Positions 51,257-61,332 are shown, numbered from the stretch's first letter. The stretch: DNA of 64,000 nt from Luteimonas aestuarii (GCF_004357985.1 NZ_SMTF01000001.1:124001-188000); one strand, 5' to 3'. Program-made: numbers and translations. The notes: a model not told the origin generated them from the letters alone.

Positions 51257-52107
51257 ACCAGCGAAGCGGAGATCGACATCGCTGCCCGCGGTCGCTTCGA
51301 AAGTTCCTCGACCAGCCGCCGCGCCGTCTCCCGATACGCCTGCGCCGCGGCCGACTCTGGTTGCGCCACGACGATCGGGGTCCCGGCATCGCCCTGCTCG
51401 CGGATACCGATCTCCAGCGGCAGCGAGCCCAGCAGCGGCACCCCGTACTGGGCGGCCATCCGCTCGCCACCGCCCTGCCCGAACAGGTGTTCCACATGGC
51501 CGCAGTTCGAGCACACGTGCTGGGCCATGTTCTCCACCAGCCCCAGCACCGCGACCTCCACCTTCTCGAACATCTTCAGCGCCTTGCGCGCGTCCAGCGT
51601 GGCCACGTCCTGCGGCGTGGTGACGATCACCGCCCCTGCCACCGGGATCTTCTGCGCCAGCGTCAGCTGGATGTCGCCGGTACCCGGCGGCAGGTCCACG
51701 ACCAGGTAGTCCAGGCCCTCCTCGCCGCCCCACAGCGTGTCGTTGAGCAACTGCGTCAGCGCCGACGTCGCCATCGGTCCGCGCCAGATCATCGGCGTGT
51801 CCTGCTCGACCAGCAGCCCGATCGACATCGCCTCGATCCCGTGCGCCCGCATCGGCTCGATCGACTTCCCGTCCGGACTGTCCGGCCGGCCCGACAGGCC
51901 CAGCATCATCGGAATACTCGGGCCATAGACGTCGGCATCCAGCACCCCGACCCGCGCGCCGCCCGCCGCCAGGGCCAGCGCAAGGTTCACGGCCGTGGTG
52001 GACTTGCCCACCCCGCCCTTGCCGGAACCGACGGCGAGGATGTTGCGGATGCGGGCAAGGGGGAAGAGCTGTGGCTGGACGCCGCGGGGGAGAGTTTGCG
52101 AAGGCAT
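51253..52107 (-). CDS. apbC: Mrp/ApbC family iron-sulfur cluster carrier ATPase
   Basis: P-loop ATPase that binds and transfers Fe-S clusters. The 284-residue product has the deviant Walker [13 protein letters not shown], the [10 protein letters not shown] switch and the cluster-binding CSNCG pair. It lacks the N-terminal MIP18-like domain that longer Mrp proteins carry. Its stop codon lies in the type A repeat arm, so the last residues may derive from repeat insertion. Downstream on the same strand is dcd. Confidence 0.94.
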   Translation of the reverse strand: MPSQTLPRGVQPQLFPLARIRNILAVGSGKGGVGKSTTAVNLALALAAGGARVGVLDADVYGPSIPMMLGLSGRPDSPDGKSIEPMRAHGIEAMSIGLLVEQDTPMIWRGPMATSALTQLLNDTLWGGEEGLDYLVVDLPPGTGDIQLTLAQKIPVAGAVIVTTPQDVATLDARKALKMFEKVEVAVLGLVENMAQHVCSNCGHVEHLFGQGGGERMAAQYGVPLLGSLPLEIGIREQGDAGTPIVVAQPESAAAQAYRETARRLVEELSKRPRAAMSISASLV

Positions 52108-52123
52108 GTGTCGAATGATTACA

Positions 52124-52219
52124 ACATGTTACGACCGAAGGTGCTGCCCGGGACTGCGGCCTAGCATATGTACCCCGCACCGCATGTGACATCTGGCACG
52201 GCAATTAACCACATGTTAA
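52124..52219. promoter_or_regulatory. A/T-rich putative regulatory region before the TonB receptor
   Basis: The 224-bp gap between divergent mrp and the TonB receptor is A/T-richer than its surroundings. The octamer ACATGTTA occurs twice (52124-52131 and 52211-52218). The second copy is part of an inverted repeat TTAAC-CACAT-GTTAA (52205-52219). These could be regulator-binding sites; no named operator is recognised. Confidence 0.35.
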
Positions 52220-52331
52220 GGTCGCTTCATCGGGCAGGGGGAACCGCCCGTTTCCTAATGTTGTTACGCGAAACTGACGGCCGCATTGGACGATGGACGC
52301 AGTCACTCGAACCATTCTTGGGGATATATCA

Positions 52332-55258
52332 ATGAAAAAACGCATGACTGGCCCGAAGCCCAGCCACTTGAGTTCGGCGCTGTTCGCCGCACTTTTCCTG
52401 ACCACGATGGGCACTGCGGCAGCGCAGGACGCTAGCAGCAGCGACCAGGACGAAAACGAGCTGCAGGAGTCCCGCCCCGGCTCAAGCAGCGCCGCAACCC
52501 TCGACAGGGTCTCGGTGGTCGGTTCCCGCATCAAGCGCGCGGAGATCGAAGGCCCGGCACCGGTGACGGTGATTTCACGCGAGGATATCGACCGTGAAGG
52601 CTTCCAGACGATCGGTGACGTGTTGCAGTCGCTGAGCCAGAACACCGCGTCTTCGTTCACTGGGGATCTTGGCGTCACCGGCTTCACCCCGAACGCCCAG
52701 GTCGTCAACCTGCGCAACCTGGGGCCTGGCTACACCCTCACGCTGATCAACGGCCGCCGCCCCGCGCAGTACCCACAGCCTTACAACCGCGACAATAACG
52801 TCGTGAACGTGCGCGCCGTGCCCACGTCCATCGTCGAGCGCATCGAAGTGTTGACCGGTGGTGCATCGGCGATCTATGGCTCCGACGCAGTGGCAGGCGT
52901 GGTCAACATCGTGCTCCGCGAGAACTACGAAGGCAACCTGCTCCGTGGCGTCGTGGGCACTACGGCCGAGGGCGGCGGCGACCGCTTCTCCATCGAATAC
53001 ACAGGGGGAAGGACCGGTGACCGCTGGTCGACACTGTTCGCTTTCCAGTATGGCGCCAACGAGGCAGTGTTTGGCACGCAACGCGACTTCATGGCAGACA
53101 CCCGCAACAATCCCTATGGACTGGTTGTCAACCCGGCGCTGTCGCTGATCGCCATCCGTGCCTCGGCACACCCTTCAGGACCGACCAACCACGAAAGCCT
53201 GTACCCCGGACAGGCCAACTGCGATCGTTTTGGCTATACCACCGTCACCACGGCCGCACGCGGCACCTACTGCGGCTCGTTCAACCAGGTGGGCTCCAGG
53301 TCGATCTCTAACGCGGGCAGCTTCCACTCCGCATATGGCTACGGCACCTTCGACATCACTCCGGAAACGCAGCTCTTCGGCAGCATCACCTATTATGGCA
53401 GTGACGCCAAGGCGAGCTCGGGCACGGAGTTCTGGGGGGGACTGCCAACAATCGCTTCCTCGTCAATTCCACTGGCGGGCTGAGCTCAGTATTCTACGAC
53501 CCGACGCTCGGTCATCTGGTGCAACTGCAACGAGTCTTCAATCCCTTCGAGCTTGGCGGCAACGAAGCGGCGACTACGCTGTTCGACGAAAGTACCTACG
53601 ACATCACTGCAGGCGTACGCGGCATGTTCGGCGAACGCTTCGACTGGGAGGCTTTCGCTCAGCACTCGGAATATCGCTACGAAGCAGATCGTCCGCGACT
53701 GCTGGCCCAAGCCGTGCATGATTACTTCCTGGGACCACGCCAAGGGTTCATCAGCGGCTTCCCGATTCATACCCTGAACCGCGACCGCTGGTTCGCCCCA
53801 TGGACGCCCGAGATCTATGAATCGGTGTCGACCCGTGTCATCAACAAGGGCACCACCAGCTCGAGTGCGGTGAATTTCAACATCAGCGGCGACCTGTTCG
53901 ACCTGCCCGCGGGCCCCGTAGGCTTCGCAGGCGTGCTGGAAGGGGTGCGCCAAGAGACGGAGTTGCGCAGCGATCCCCGCCTCGACCCGCTCCGTCCCGC
54001 GGACAACCAGACGGTCTATAACCTGGTAAGTTCGGGCCAGACGACGGGTCGTCGTGATCGCTATGCCGCAGGCGTCGAGTTCCGCGTGCCGATCTTCAGC
54101 ATGCTCGATGCGCAGCTTGCCGCACGTTACGACAAGTACGACGACATCACGGCCGTGGACGACGCCATCACCTATAACCTCGGGTTGGAATTCAGGCCCT
54201 GGGAAAGGCTGCTGCTCCGCGGTTCGTACGCCACCAGCTTCAAGGCGCCGGACATGCAGCTTGTCTATGCCGAGGGTGCCGCATCGTTCTCGAATGTGCT
54301 GGACGAATATTCCTGCCGGGCCGGTATCGGCCCGGGGTCCGCCGGCGGACCCCGTACACGCGCACAGTGCAACCAAACCGGAGATCCCACGATCTACTCC
54401 GCGCGCACGTCGCTCTCCGGCAATCCCGGCCTCAAGGAGGAAGAAGGCACGTCCTATGGCTATGGGTTCGTCTGGGACATCATCGACAACATGTCGCTGT
54501 CCGTGGACTACTACCGCATCGAATTGGCCGATGCTGCCGCGCAGTTGAGCAATGACTTCATCCTGCAGGCCGAGGCAGCCTGCCGCCTGGGCAGTTGGAG
54601 TTCCACCGCCCCGCGACCGGAATTGACACCTGAGTTCTGCGGCAACGTCACCTCGCTTGTGACCCGCCAGGTGGCACCCGGCACTACGCTGGACGGACGA
54701 ATCGAGAGCATCAACTCCGCGTACATCAATACCGCGCTGCGCGACACAAGCGGCATCGACTCGACATTCCGCTATGTCCTGGATACCGATCGCCTGGGTC
54801 GCTTCCGATTCGACGTGAACTACTCGCTGGTCCTCACCAACAAGTACAAGCAGTTCGAAAGCGACGAGTTGGTGGACTACCGCGACTCGCCTCCGATCTG
54901 GTTCTATCCCGAGCGCAGCCGGGTCCGCGGGTCGGTCACCTGGAACAAGGGTGACTGGGATACCACCGTGTATGGTTCGCGCCTGGGTTCGGCCTGGTCT
55001 TTCCAGGAGGAGGACGGGTGCCTGCTGCCGCCGAATGACCAGGTCTGCTTTGGTCGTCGCCTCCACCCGTACATGGTCTACAACCTGACCGTCGGAAAGC
55101 GCTTCGGACCCAACCTGCGCGCACAATTCGACGTGGTCAACGTGACGAACAACCAGTATCGGCACGACCCTGGCCAAGGTTATCCGTACTTCAACCCATG
55201 GATCGGTGCAGATCCGCTGGGCCGCAGGTATGCCTTCAGCCTGTCCTACCGGTTCTGA
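52332..55258 (+). pseudogene. TonB-dependent receptor, reading frame broken at a G7 run
   Basis: Outer-membrane receptor of about 975 residues if read through. The first part (52332-53483) has a signal peptide, a TonB-box-like stretch (LDRVSVVGSR) and a complete plug domain (APVTVISREDIDREG, LRNLGPGYTLTLINGRRP, GGASAIYGSDAVAGVVNIV). The frame then ends in TGA. The rest of the barrel continues in the -1 frame from the seven-G run at 53434-53440 to 55258, ending in YAFSLSYRF with the terminal Phe. Adding one G (or removing two) restores ...EFWGG-TANNRFLVNSTGG. It may be a sequencing error, a real null allele or phase variation. The plug type resembles receptors paired with peptidases in this family. 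Confidence 0.85.
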
Positions 55259-55279
55259 AAGAACGGCGGGCCATCAGAC

Positions 55280-55305
55280 AAGAGCCCGGCATCCGCCGGG
55301 CTCTT
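55280..55305 (+). terminator. intrinsic terminator after the TonB receptor
   Basis: A perfect 11-bp stem (AAGAGCCCGGC / GCCGGGCTCTT) with a 4-nt loop is followed by GCTTTG. It lies 22 nt after the receptor stop and 72 nt before the S9 peptidase start, so the peptidase may have a separate promoter or depend on readthrough. Confidence 0.8.
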
Positions 55306-55377
55306 GCTTTGAGGACCACGAACATCGTTGCTGGAGCACCTCATGCTGCCGCCAGCACACATGGGAGATATTCAGAC

Positions 55378-57378
55378 ATGGGTATGAAAAGCCTTTCGAC
55401 GATTGCAGCAGCCTTGATGGCCGCGGCGATGAACCTTTCGCCCGCGCACGCATCGGCGTATTCAATCGAGGACTTCGCTCGCCACCCGACCTACAGCAAC
55501 GCCAAGATCTCGCCCGATGGCCGATTCCTGGCAGTAACCGTCGATCGTGGTGACCAGGATGTATTGACGGTTATGCGCACCAGCGACCTGACTGTCCTCA
55601 AGATCAACCAGCTACCCGACAAGAAGAGCGTTGGCGAGTTCCATTGGGTCAGCCCGGATCGATTGATGTTCAACGCCGTGCGCAAGCTGGGCGGCTACGC
55701 GCAGCCGTTCATGCTTGGCGAATGGTTCGCCGTCAATGCAGACGGGTCACAACCGCGTCCTCTGGTATTCCGCGGCACCCGCGATGCCACCCAACGTGGC
55801 AAGACCGTCAGCAACCAGCAGTTCCGCCTCCTTGACACGCTCAAGGATGACAACCAGTTCGTGGTCATGTCGGTCACCTCGCCACGGTCGTCCGAAGGTG
55901 CCGGCACCGAAGTCGTCAGGATGGACGTCTTCAGCGGGCGCAGGACGCCCTTGGCACGAGCGCCCAAGGAAAACTGCGGAATCGCCCTGGATGCCCGGAA
56001 GGAACCACGATTCGCCGTGTGCTCATCCAGCCGTGACGAGGATGGCAACTACGACGAAAGGACAGAACTGTATCGCCGCGACGGAGCGCGATGGACGCTC
56101 ATCAACGCATCGCGTTCCGACGGCTATCATCTGCGCGTCATCCGGACTACCGACGATGGCACGGTCTACGTCGACCGCAGCGACGGCAAGCAGCCCTCCG
56201 CCATCGGAACCCTCGACGTCGAGTCGGGCGAGTTCAGTCCCTTGTTCAGCGATCCCGTCGCGGATGTCTCGCGCGCCATCTGGTCCACGGATGGGGAAAC
56301 TCTGGTGGGCGTGGTCACGGAAGCCGGCGCGCCGATGGTCCAACTGATCAACGCCACCCATCGCGACGCGGAGTTGTTCTCGTCACTCGCATCAGCTTTT
56401 CCGGGAGAGATGGTGTCGTTCTCAAGCCACACCGATGACGGCAGCCAGATCCTGGTGTCGGTCTATTCCGACTCCAACCCTGGCGAGCTTTACCTCTACA
56501 ACCGGGATACCGGGCAGGCGCGCTTCATGATGAGCAATCGCCAGTGGCTGGACAAAACGAAGATGGCGTCGACCATGCCATTTTCGTTCGCCTCTCGCGA
56601 TGGCATGACGATCCACGGCTACCTGACAATCCCCAATGGCAGCGATGGCCGCAACTTGCCGATGATCGTCAATCCACATGGCGGCCCCATCGGTCCGCGC
56701 GATGCCTGGGGCTTCAACTGGGAAGCGCAGATGCTCGCCAGCCGCGGCTATGCCGTGCTGCAGGTGAACTTCCGCGGCTCGGGTGGATACGGACGCGCAT
56801 TCCAGGATGCCGGCCACATGCAGTGGGGCCAAGGCATCCAGAACGACATCATCGATGCCACCCGCTGGGCAATCGCACAAGGCCATGCCGACAAGGACCG
56901 CATCTGCATCTATGGCGGCAGCTTCGGCGGCTACTCGTCGTTGATGGCGCCCATTCGCGAGCCCGGGCTGTATCGCTGCACTTTTGGCTATGTCGGCGTG
57001 TACGACGTGGACATGATGTTCAAGCGCGGCGACATCCCGCAATCGGAGTCAGGCCTGCGCTACCTGCGGAGGACGCATGGAACCGATGCCTCCGTATGGG
57101 CCGAGAACTCGCCTGCACGACGTGCCGGGGAGGTCGGGATTCCGGTCTATCTGGCGGCAGGCGCGCGCGACGAACGCACCCCGCCGGAGCAGACCGAGCT
57201 GATGAATCGTGCATTGATTGCCGCAGGCAACCCGCCGGAGGGCATGATCATCCAGTCCGGCGAGATGCACGGCTTCTACGACGTGGACAACCGCGTCAAC
57301 CTGTATACGAAGATGCTCGAGTTCTTCGACAGGCATATCGGCAGCGCGCAGCCAGCGGGTGGAACCGCGTCGGACTGA
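55378..57378 (+). CDS. secreted S9 family prolyl oligopeptidase-type peptidase
   Basis: A 666-residue exported serine peptidase (signal peptide about 1-26). An N-terminal beta-propeller (about 30-380, with repeats such as ISPDGRFLAVTV) precedes an alpha/beta-hydrolase domain. The catalytic triad is Ser515 (YGGSFGGYSS), Asp598 (GARDERTPP) and His631 (GEMHGFYD). It probably trims peptides in the periplasm. Position right after a TonB receptor suggests joint use of imported or external peptides. Confidence 0.93.
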   Translation: MGMKSLSTIAAALMAAAMNLSPAHASAYSIEDFARHPTYSNAKISPDGRFLAVTVDRGDQDVLTVMRTSDLTVLKINQLPDKKSVGEFHWVSPDRLMFNAVRKLGGYAQPFMLGEWFAVNADGSQPRPLVFRGTRDATQRGKTVSNQQFRLLDTLKDDNQFVVMSVTSPRSSEGAGTEVVRMDVFSGRRTPLARAPKENCGIALDARKEPRFAVCSSSRDEDGNYDERTELYRRDGARWTLINASRSDGYHLRVIRTTDDGTVYVDRSDGKQPSAIGTLDVESGEFSPLFSDPVADVSRAIWSTDGETLVGVVTEAGAPMVQLINATHRDAELFSSLASAFPGEMVSFSSHTDDGSQILVSVYSDSNPGELYLYNRDTGQARFMMSNRQWLDKTKMASTMPFSFASRDGMTIHGYLTIPNGSDGRNLPMIVNPHGGPIGPRDAWGFNWEAQMLASRGYAVLQVNFRGSGGYGRAFQDAGHMQWGQGIQNDIIDATRWAIAQGHADKDRICIYGGSFGGYSSLMAPIREPGLYRCTFGYVGVYDVDMMFKRGDIPQSESGLRYLRRTHGTDASVWAENSPARRAGEVGIPVYLAAGARDERTPPEQTELMNRALIAAGNPPEGMIIQSGEMHGFYDVDNRVNLYTKMLEFFDRHIGSAQPAGGTASD

Positions 57379-57514
57379 TGGCGAAGGCAGGGGCGCGCCT
57401 GAACGCGACCCCTCCCTGCCCTGAACGCCAGCGGCAATCGCCGCCGCGCAGGGGGCCAATGCGCTATAACGCCGTCATCGTCGGCCTGTGGCCGCCACCC
57501 TGGAGAAATCGTTC

Positions 57515-57946
57515 GTGCGCAAGCTCGGTTCCGCGGCACTCGCCGCCATCGCAATCTGCGTCAGCATCCCAGCATTCGCATCTGATCCAGCGGGTCGCTG
57601 GCAAACCATCGATGAGTCGGGCAAGCCCAAGTCCATCGTCGAAATCCGCCAGGGAAGCGATGGCACCTACACCGGCCGCATCGTCGAACTGCTCAATCCC
57701 AGCCGCCCCAACCCCACCTGCGACAAGTGCAGCGACGACCGCAAGGACCGTCCGATCACCGGCATGGAGATCATCCGCGGCATGCGCGCGGAACGCGGCG
57801 ATGGGTTCGGTGGCGGCACCATCCTCAATCCCGAGGAGGGCAAGGTCTATCGCTCCAAGATGAAGCTGGTCGACGGCGGCAGCAAGCTGGAAGTGGCCGG
57901 CTGCATCGCCTTCCTGTGCCGGACGCAGGTCTGGGTCCGCCAGTAG
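57515..57946 (+). CDS. DUF2147 family exported protein
   Basis: A 143-residue protein with a signal peptide (VRKLGSAALAAIAICVSIPA). The mature part matches DUF2147 (DPAGRWQTIDESGKPKSIVE, GGTILNPEEGKVYRSKMKL, GCIAFLCRTQVW) with three conserved Cys. The function of this small beta-barrel family is unknown. The GTG at 57515 with TGGAG 9 nt upstream is the better start; the frame is open 9 codons further back. Confidence 0.85.
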   Translation: MRKLGSAALAAIAICVSIPAFASDPAGRWQTIDESGKPKSIVEIRQGSDGTYTGRIVELLNPSRPNPTCDKCSDDRKDRPITGMEIIRGMRAERGDGFGGGTILNPEEGKVYRSKMKLVDGGSKLEVAGCIAFLCRTQVWVRQ

Positions 57947-57971
57947 CACGCCCCGTCTTAGAAGTCCCGGA

Positions 57972-57995
57972 AGCCCGGCAGATGCCGGGCTTTTT
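57972..57995 (+). terminator. intrinsic terminator after the DUF2147 gene
   Basis: Stem AGCCCGGC / GCCGGGCT with a 4-nt loop AGAT, followed directly by TTTT. It lies 25 nt after the DUF2147 stop and before metG, which therefore has its own promoter. Confidence 0.88.
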
Positions 57996-58055
57996 CGTGG
58001 CCGGGCAGCGGCGATGCCCATGCGATAATCCAGGGCCGCCACAAAGACCGCCTCC

Positions 58056-60254
58056 ATGCCCCGCCCCGCCCTCGTCACCAGCGCCCTGCCCTACGGCAAT
58101 GGCCACCTGCACATCGGCCACCTGGTCGGCTACATCCAGGCCGACATCTGGGTGCGCGCGCGGCGCATGGCGGGCGGTACGGTGCATTTCGCCTGCGCCA
58201 ATGACACGCATGGCACGCCGATCATGTTGGCGGCCGAAAAGGCAGGCGTGCCCCCGGAGGAATTCATCCAGCGCACGCAGGCCAGCCAGGAGCGTGATTT
58301 CGCCGATTTCGGCGTGGCCTTCGACTGGTACCACTCCACCCATTCGGCCGAGAACCGTGAGCTGACCGAGCGCTTCTACGCCGCACTGGACGGCCGCGGC
58401 CACGTCGAGCGCCGTTCGATCGAGCAGCTGTTCGATCCGGTCAAGGCGATGTTCCTGCCGGACCGCTACGTCAAGGGCGAATGCCCCAATTGCGGCACGC
58501 CCGACCAGTACGGCGACAACTGCGAGGCCTGCGGCGCGACCTATTCGCCGACGGAACTGAAACACCCGCGCTCGGTGGTGTCGGGTGCCACGCCGGAACT
58601 GCGCGAGTCCGAGCACTTCTTCTTCAAGGTCGGCGATTTCACCGGGGTCTTGCGCGGCTGGCTGGAAGGCGACGTCGCGATCCCCGGCGTCAAGGCCAAG
58701 CTGCGCGAATGGATCGATGCCGAGGGCGGCCTGCGAGACTGGGACATCTCGCGCGACGCGCCCTACTTCGGCTTCCAGATCCCCGGCCACCCGGGCAAGT
58801 ACTTCTATGTCTGGCTGGATGCGCCGATCGGTTACTTCTCCAGCCTGCTCGCGCTTGCGCGCAGCGGCCGCAAGCCCGGTTTCGACGAGGCCGAGTTCGA
58901 ACGCCTGCTCGCACCCGGCGACCACGCGGAACTGCGCCACTTCATCGGCAAGGACATCGTGAACTTCCACGGCCTGTTCTGGCCCGCCGTCCTTGCCGGC
59001 AACGGCCTGCGCCTGCCGGAACGGCTGCACGTCAACGGCTACCTGATGGTCAACGGCGACAAGATGTCGAAGTCGCGCGGCACCTTCGTCATGGCGCGCA
59101 CCTACCTCGATAGCGGGCTCGACCCGGAGGCGCTGCGCTACTACTTCGCCACCAAGTCGTCGGGTGGCGTTGACGACGTGGACCTGAACCTGTCCGATTT
59201 CGTCGCACGCGTGAACAGCGACCTGGTCGGCAAGTTCGTCAACATCGCCAGTCGCTGCGCGAAACTGCTGGACACGCACTTCGGCAACGCACTCCCCGGC
59301 GACACCCTGGATGGGACGAGCGAGGGCTGGCAAGCCCAGGCCGATGCGGTGCTGTCGGACGTCCGGAGGGCGGCAGCGACGGTGCCGGCCGACTACGAAC
59401 AAGGCAACTTCGCCGCGGTAGCCCGCACTGCCATGTCCGCAGCCGACCGCGTCAACGAGTACATCGCACAGACCGCGCCGTGGGCGCTGGCGAAGGACGA
59501 TGCACGCCAGCCCGACCTACACCTGGTGCTGGCCACTTCGCTGCAGGCCTTCGCAGATATCGCGGGCATGCTCAAGCCGATCCTGCCGGCCACGGTGGGT
59601 AAGGTCGAGGCGTATTTCGGCGGCGTGGATCTCGCCCCCGGCGCCACCATCGACCTGGCGGGCCGGGCGCTTGCGCCGTACACCGCCCTGTTCACCCGCA
59701 TTGATCCAAAACGCATCGACGCCATGACCGAAGCTTCGAAAGACACCTTGGCCGCTGCGGCCAAAGCCGCGCAGACCGCGAAGGCGGCAGAGCTGCAGGC
59801 ATCGTCCTTGCCCCCACCCCAGCCCGCCCGGCCCATCGGCGCAGCCGACGGGCGTTCATCGGCGCGCGAACCACTGGTTCGCGAGCGCACCTCTTCACCC
59901 CCCGCAAGCGGAGGAGGGAGCGAGATCGTAAGCATCGACGATTTCGCCAAGCTCGACCTGCGCATCGGCAAGGTGGTCGCGTGCGGGTTCGTGGAGGGTT
60001 CGGACAAGCTGTTGCGCTTCGAGCTCGATGCCGGCGACCTCGGCACGCGCCAGATCTTCTCCGGCATCCGCGCCAGCTACGGTGATCCGGAGGCGCTGGT
60101 CGGTCGCCACGTCGTGTTCATCGCCAACCTCGCGCCACGCAAGATGCGCTTTGGCATGAGCGAGGGGATGATCCTGTCGGCCGGTTTCGATGGCGGTGCA
60201 CTGGCGCTGCTGGATGTCGATGCCGGCGCGCAGCCCGGCATGCCGGTGCGTTGA
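58056..60254 (+). CDS. metG: methionine-tRNA ligase
   Basis: Charges tRNA-Met in the cytoplasm. The 732-residue product has HIGH at 19-22, the zinc knuckle (CPNC ... CEAC), KMSKS at 336-340, the anticodon-binding helical domain and a C-terminal tRNA-binding dimerisation domain (FAKLDLRIGKVVACG). Between the last two domains (residues about 582-624) is a Pro/Arg/Ser-rich linker encoded by palindromic DNA at about 59800-59925, which looks like an in-frame repeat insertion. The length is otherwise close to the long gammaproteobacterial form. Confidence 0.97.
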   Translation: MPRPALVTSALPYGNGHLHIGHLVGYIQADIWVRARRMAGGTVHFACANDTHGTPIMLAAEKAGVPPEEFIQRTQASQERDFADFGVAFDWYHSTHSAENRELTERFYAALDGRGHVERRSIEQLFDPVKAMFLPDRYVKGECPNCGTPDQYGDNCEACGATYSPTELKHPRSVVSGATPELRESEHFFFKVGDFTGVLRGWLEGDVAIPGVKAKLREWIDAEGGLRDWDISRDAPYFGFQIPGHPGKYFYVWLDAPIGYFSSLLALARSGRKPGFDEAEFERLLAPGDHAELRHFIGKDIVNFHGLFWPAVLAGNGLRLPERLHVNGYLMVNGDKMSKSRGTFVMARTYLDSGLDPEALRYYFATKSSGGVDDVDLNLSDFVARVNSDLVGKFVNIASRCAKLLDTHFGNALPGDTLDGTSEGWQAQADAVLSDVRRAAATVPADYEQGNFAAVARTAMSAADRVNEYIAQTAPWALAKDDARQPDLHLVLATSLQAFADIAGMLKPILPATVGKVEAYFGGVDLAPGATIDLAGRALAPYTALFTRIDPKRIDAMTEASKDTLAAAAKAAQTAKAAELQASSLPPPQPARPIGAADGRSSAREPLVRERTSSPPASGGGSEIVSIDDFAKLDLRIGKVVACGFVEGSDKLLRFELDAGDLGTRQIFSGIRASYGDPEALVGRHVVFIANLAPRKMRFGMSEGMILSAGFDGGALALLDVDAGAQPGMPVR
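59841..59883. repeat. palindromic insertion inside the metG linker
   Basis: Two adjacent dyads lie in the coding sequence: CCCATCGGC-GCA-GCCGACGGG around 59842-59862 and CGCGAACCA-C-TGGTTCGCG at 59865-59883. The sequence around them (CCCCGCAAGCGGAGG nearby) resembles intergenic palindromes of this family. It stays in frame in metG and encodes a low-complexity linker. Confidence 0.65.
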
Positions 60255-60301
60255 TCGCCGCGGCGTTGTCGCCACCAGCCGCATCGGCCCAACGTCCCGT
60301 C

Positions 60302-60892
60302 ATGCAGCTCGCCCTGTTCGATTTCGACCACACCGTCACCACCTGCGATACCTACGCGCGGTTCCTGCGCCGCGTGGCCACGCCGGCGCAGCTTGCGTCG
60401 GCGAAATGGACGGTGGGTCCCTGGCTGCTCGGCTATCGGCTGAAGCTGGTGAGCGCCGGGCGCATCCGTCGCCGGGTTACCGCGCGGGTCTTTCCCGGGC
60501 GCACGCCCGACGAGATCGAGGCGCACGGACGGGCCTACGCGCGCGAGGCACTGCCCGCGCTGGTGCGCCCCGAGGTGATGGCGCGCATCGGCTGGCATCG
60601 CCAGCAGGGCCATGACGTGGTGCTGGTGTCGGCGTCGCTGGATGCCTACCTGCGCCCGTGGTGCGCGCAGCACGGGCTGGCGCTGCTCTGCAATACGCTC
60701 GAAGTGCGGGGCGGACGGCTGACCGGCCGCTACGCCGTGCGCGACATCGGCGCGCACAAGGCGGACGAGATCCGCCGGCACCACGACCTGTCGCGTTACG
60801 AGCGCATCCATGCCTACGGCGACAGCGGCGAGGACCGCCCGATGCTCGCCCTGGCGCACGAGCGCTGGTACCGCGGGGTGCAGGTCGCATGA
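60302..60892 (+). CDS. HAD superfamily (subfamily IB) phosphatase
   Basis: A 196-residue SerB-like phosphohydrolase. Motif I DFDHTVT (Asp7 and Asp9), motif II VSASLD and motif [12 protein letters not shown] are intact. The substrate is unknown; serine phosphate, glycerol phosphate or a lipid phosphate are all possible. The start is set at [11 protein letters not shown]. The stop overlaps the ATG of the RnfB-like gene (ATGA), so they are coupled. Confidence 0.9.
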   Translation: MQLALFDFDHTVTTCDTYARFLRRVATPAQLASAKWTVGPWLLGYRLKLVSAGRIRRRVTARVFPGRTPDEIEAHGRAYAREALPALVRPEVMARIGWHRQQGHDVVLVSASLDAYLRPWCAQHGLALLCNTLEVRGGRLTGRYAVRDIGAHKADEIRRHHDLSRYERIHAYGDSGEDRPMLALAHERWYRGVQVA

Positions 60893-61323
60893 ACGCACCC
60901 GCCGATCTCCACCTCGTCGAGCGGCTCGACCGCCTGCTGCCGCAGACGCAATGCCGACAGTGCGGCTACGACGGCTGCCGGCCATACGCCGTGGCCATGG
61001 CGCGCGGCGAAGCCGGCGTCGACCACTGCCCGCCGGGTGGCGATGCCGGTGCCCGCGCCCTGGCCCACGTGCTGGACGTGCCTCCCCTTCCCTATGACCG
61101 AACGCGCGGCATGCACAAGCCGCCGCAGGTGGCGTTGATCGTCGAAGCCGACTGCATTGGCTGCACCAAGTGCATCCAGGCCTGTCCGGTCGACGCCATC
61201 GTCGGCGGCAGCAAGCTGATGCATACCGTCATCGCGGCGCTGTGCACCGGCTGCGAGCTGTGCATCCCACCGTGTCCCGTGGACTGCATCGAACTTCGAC
61301 CCGGTACGGCTCCCGTCCCCTGA
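60889..61323 (+). CDS. rnfB: RnfB-like ferredoxin without membrane anchor
   Basis: A 144-residue iron-sulfur protein. The N-terminal Fe-S domain uses C22, C25, C30 and C47 (CRQCGYDGC ... HCPPGG) and two ferredoxin 4Fe-4S motifs follow ([12 protein letters not shown] at 89-100, [12 protein letters not shown] at 119-130). The pattern is RnfB/RsxB, but the N-terminal membrane helix is missing and no other rnf genes are nearby. It is coupled to the HAD phosphatase upstream. Confidence 0.87.
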   Translation: MNAPADLHLVERLDRLLPQTQCRQCGYDGCRPYAVAMARGEAGVDHCPPGGDAGARALAHVLDVPPLPYDRTRGMHKPPQVALIVEADCIGCTKCIQACPVDAIVGGSKLMHTVIAALCTGCELCIPPCPVDCIELRPGTAPVP

Positions 61324-61332
61324 CGACAGAAC

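Noticed and set aside
53486-55177. A 563-codon minus-strand frame opposite the TonB receptor barrel
   Set aside because: The plus-strand frame encodes a recognisable barrel with terminal Phe; the minus frame has no family pattern.
57947-58055. A SAM or T-box type riboswitch before metG
   Set aside because: The gap is only about 110 nt and most of it is the terminator of the preceding gene; no conserved riboswitch core is seen.
57825-59402. A 525-codon minus-strand frame opposite metG
   Set aside because: Shadow of metG; no motif and no ribosome-binding site.
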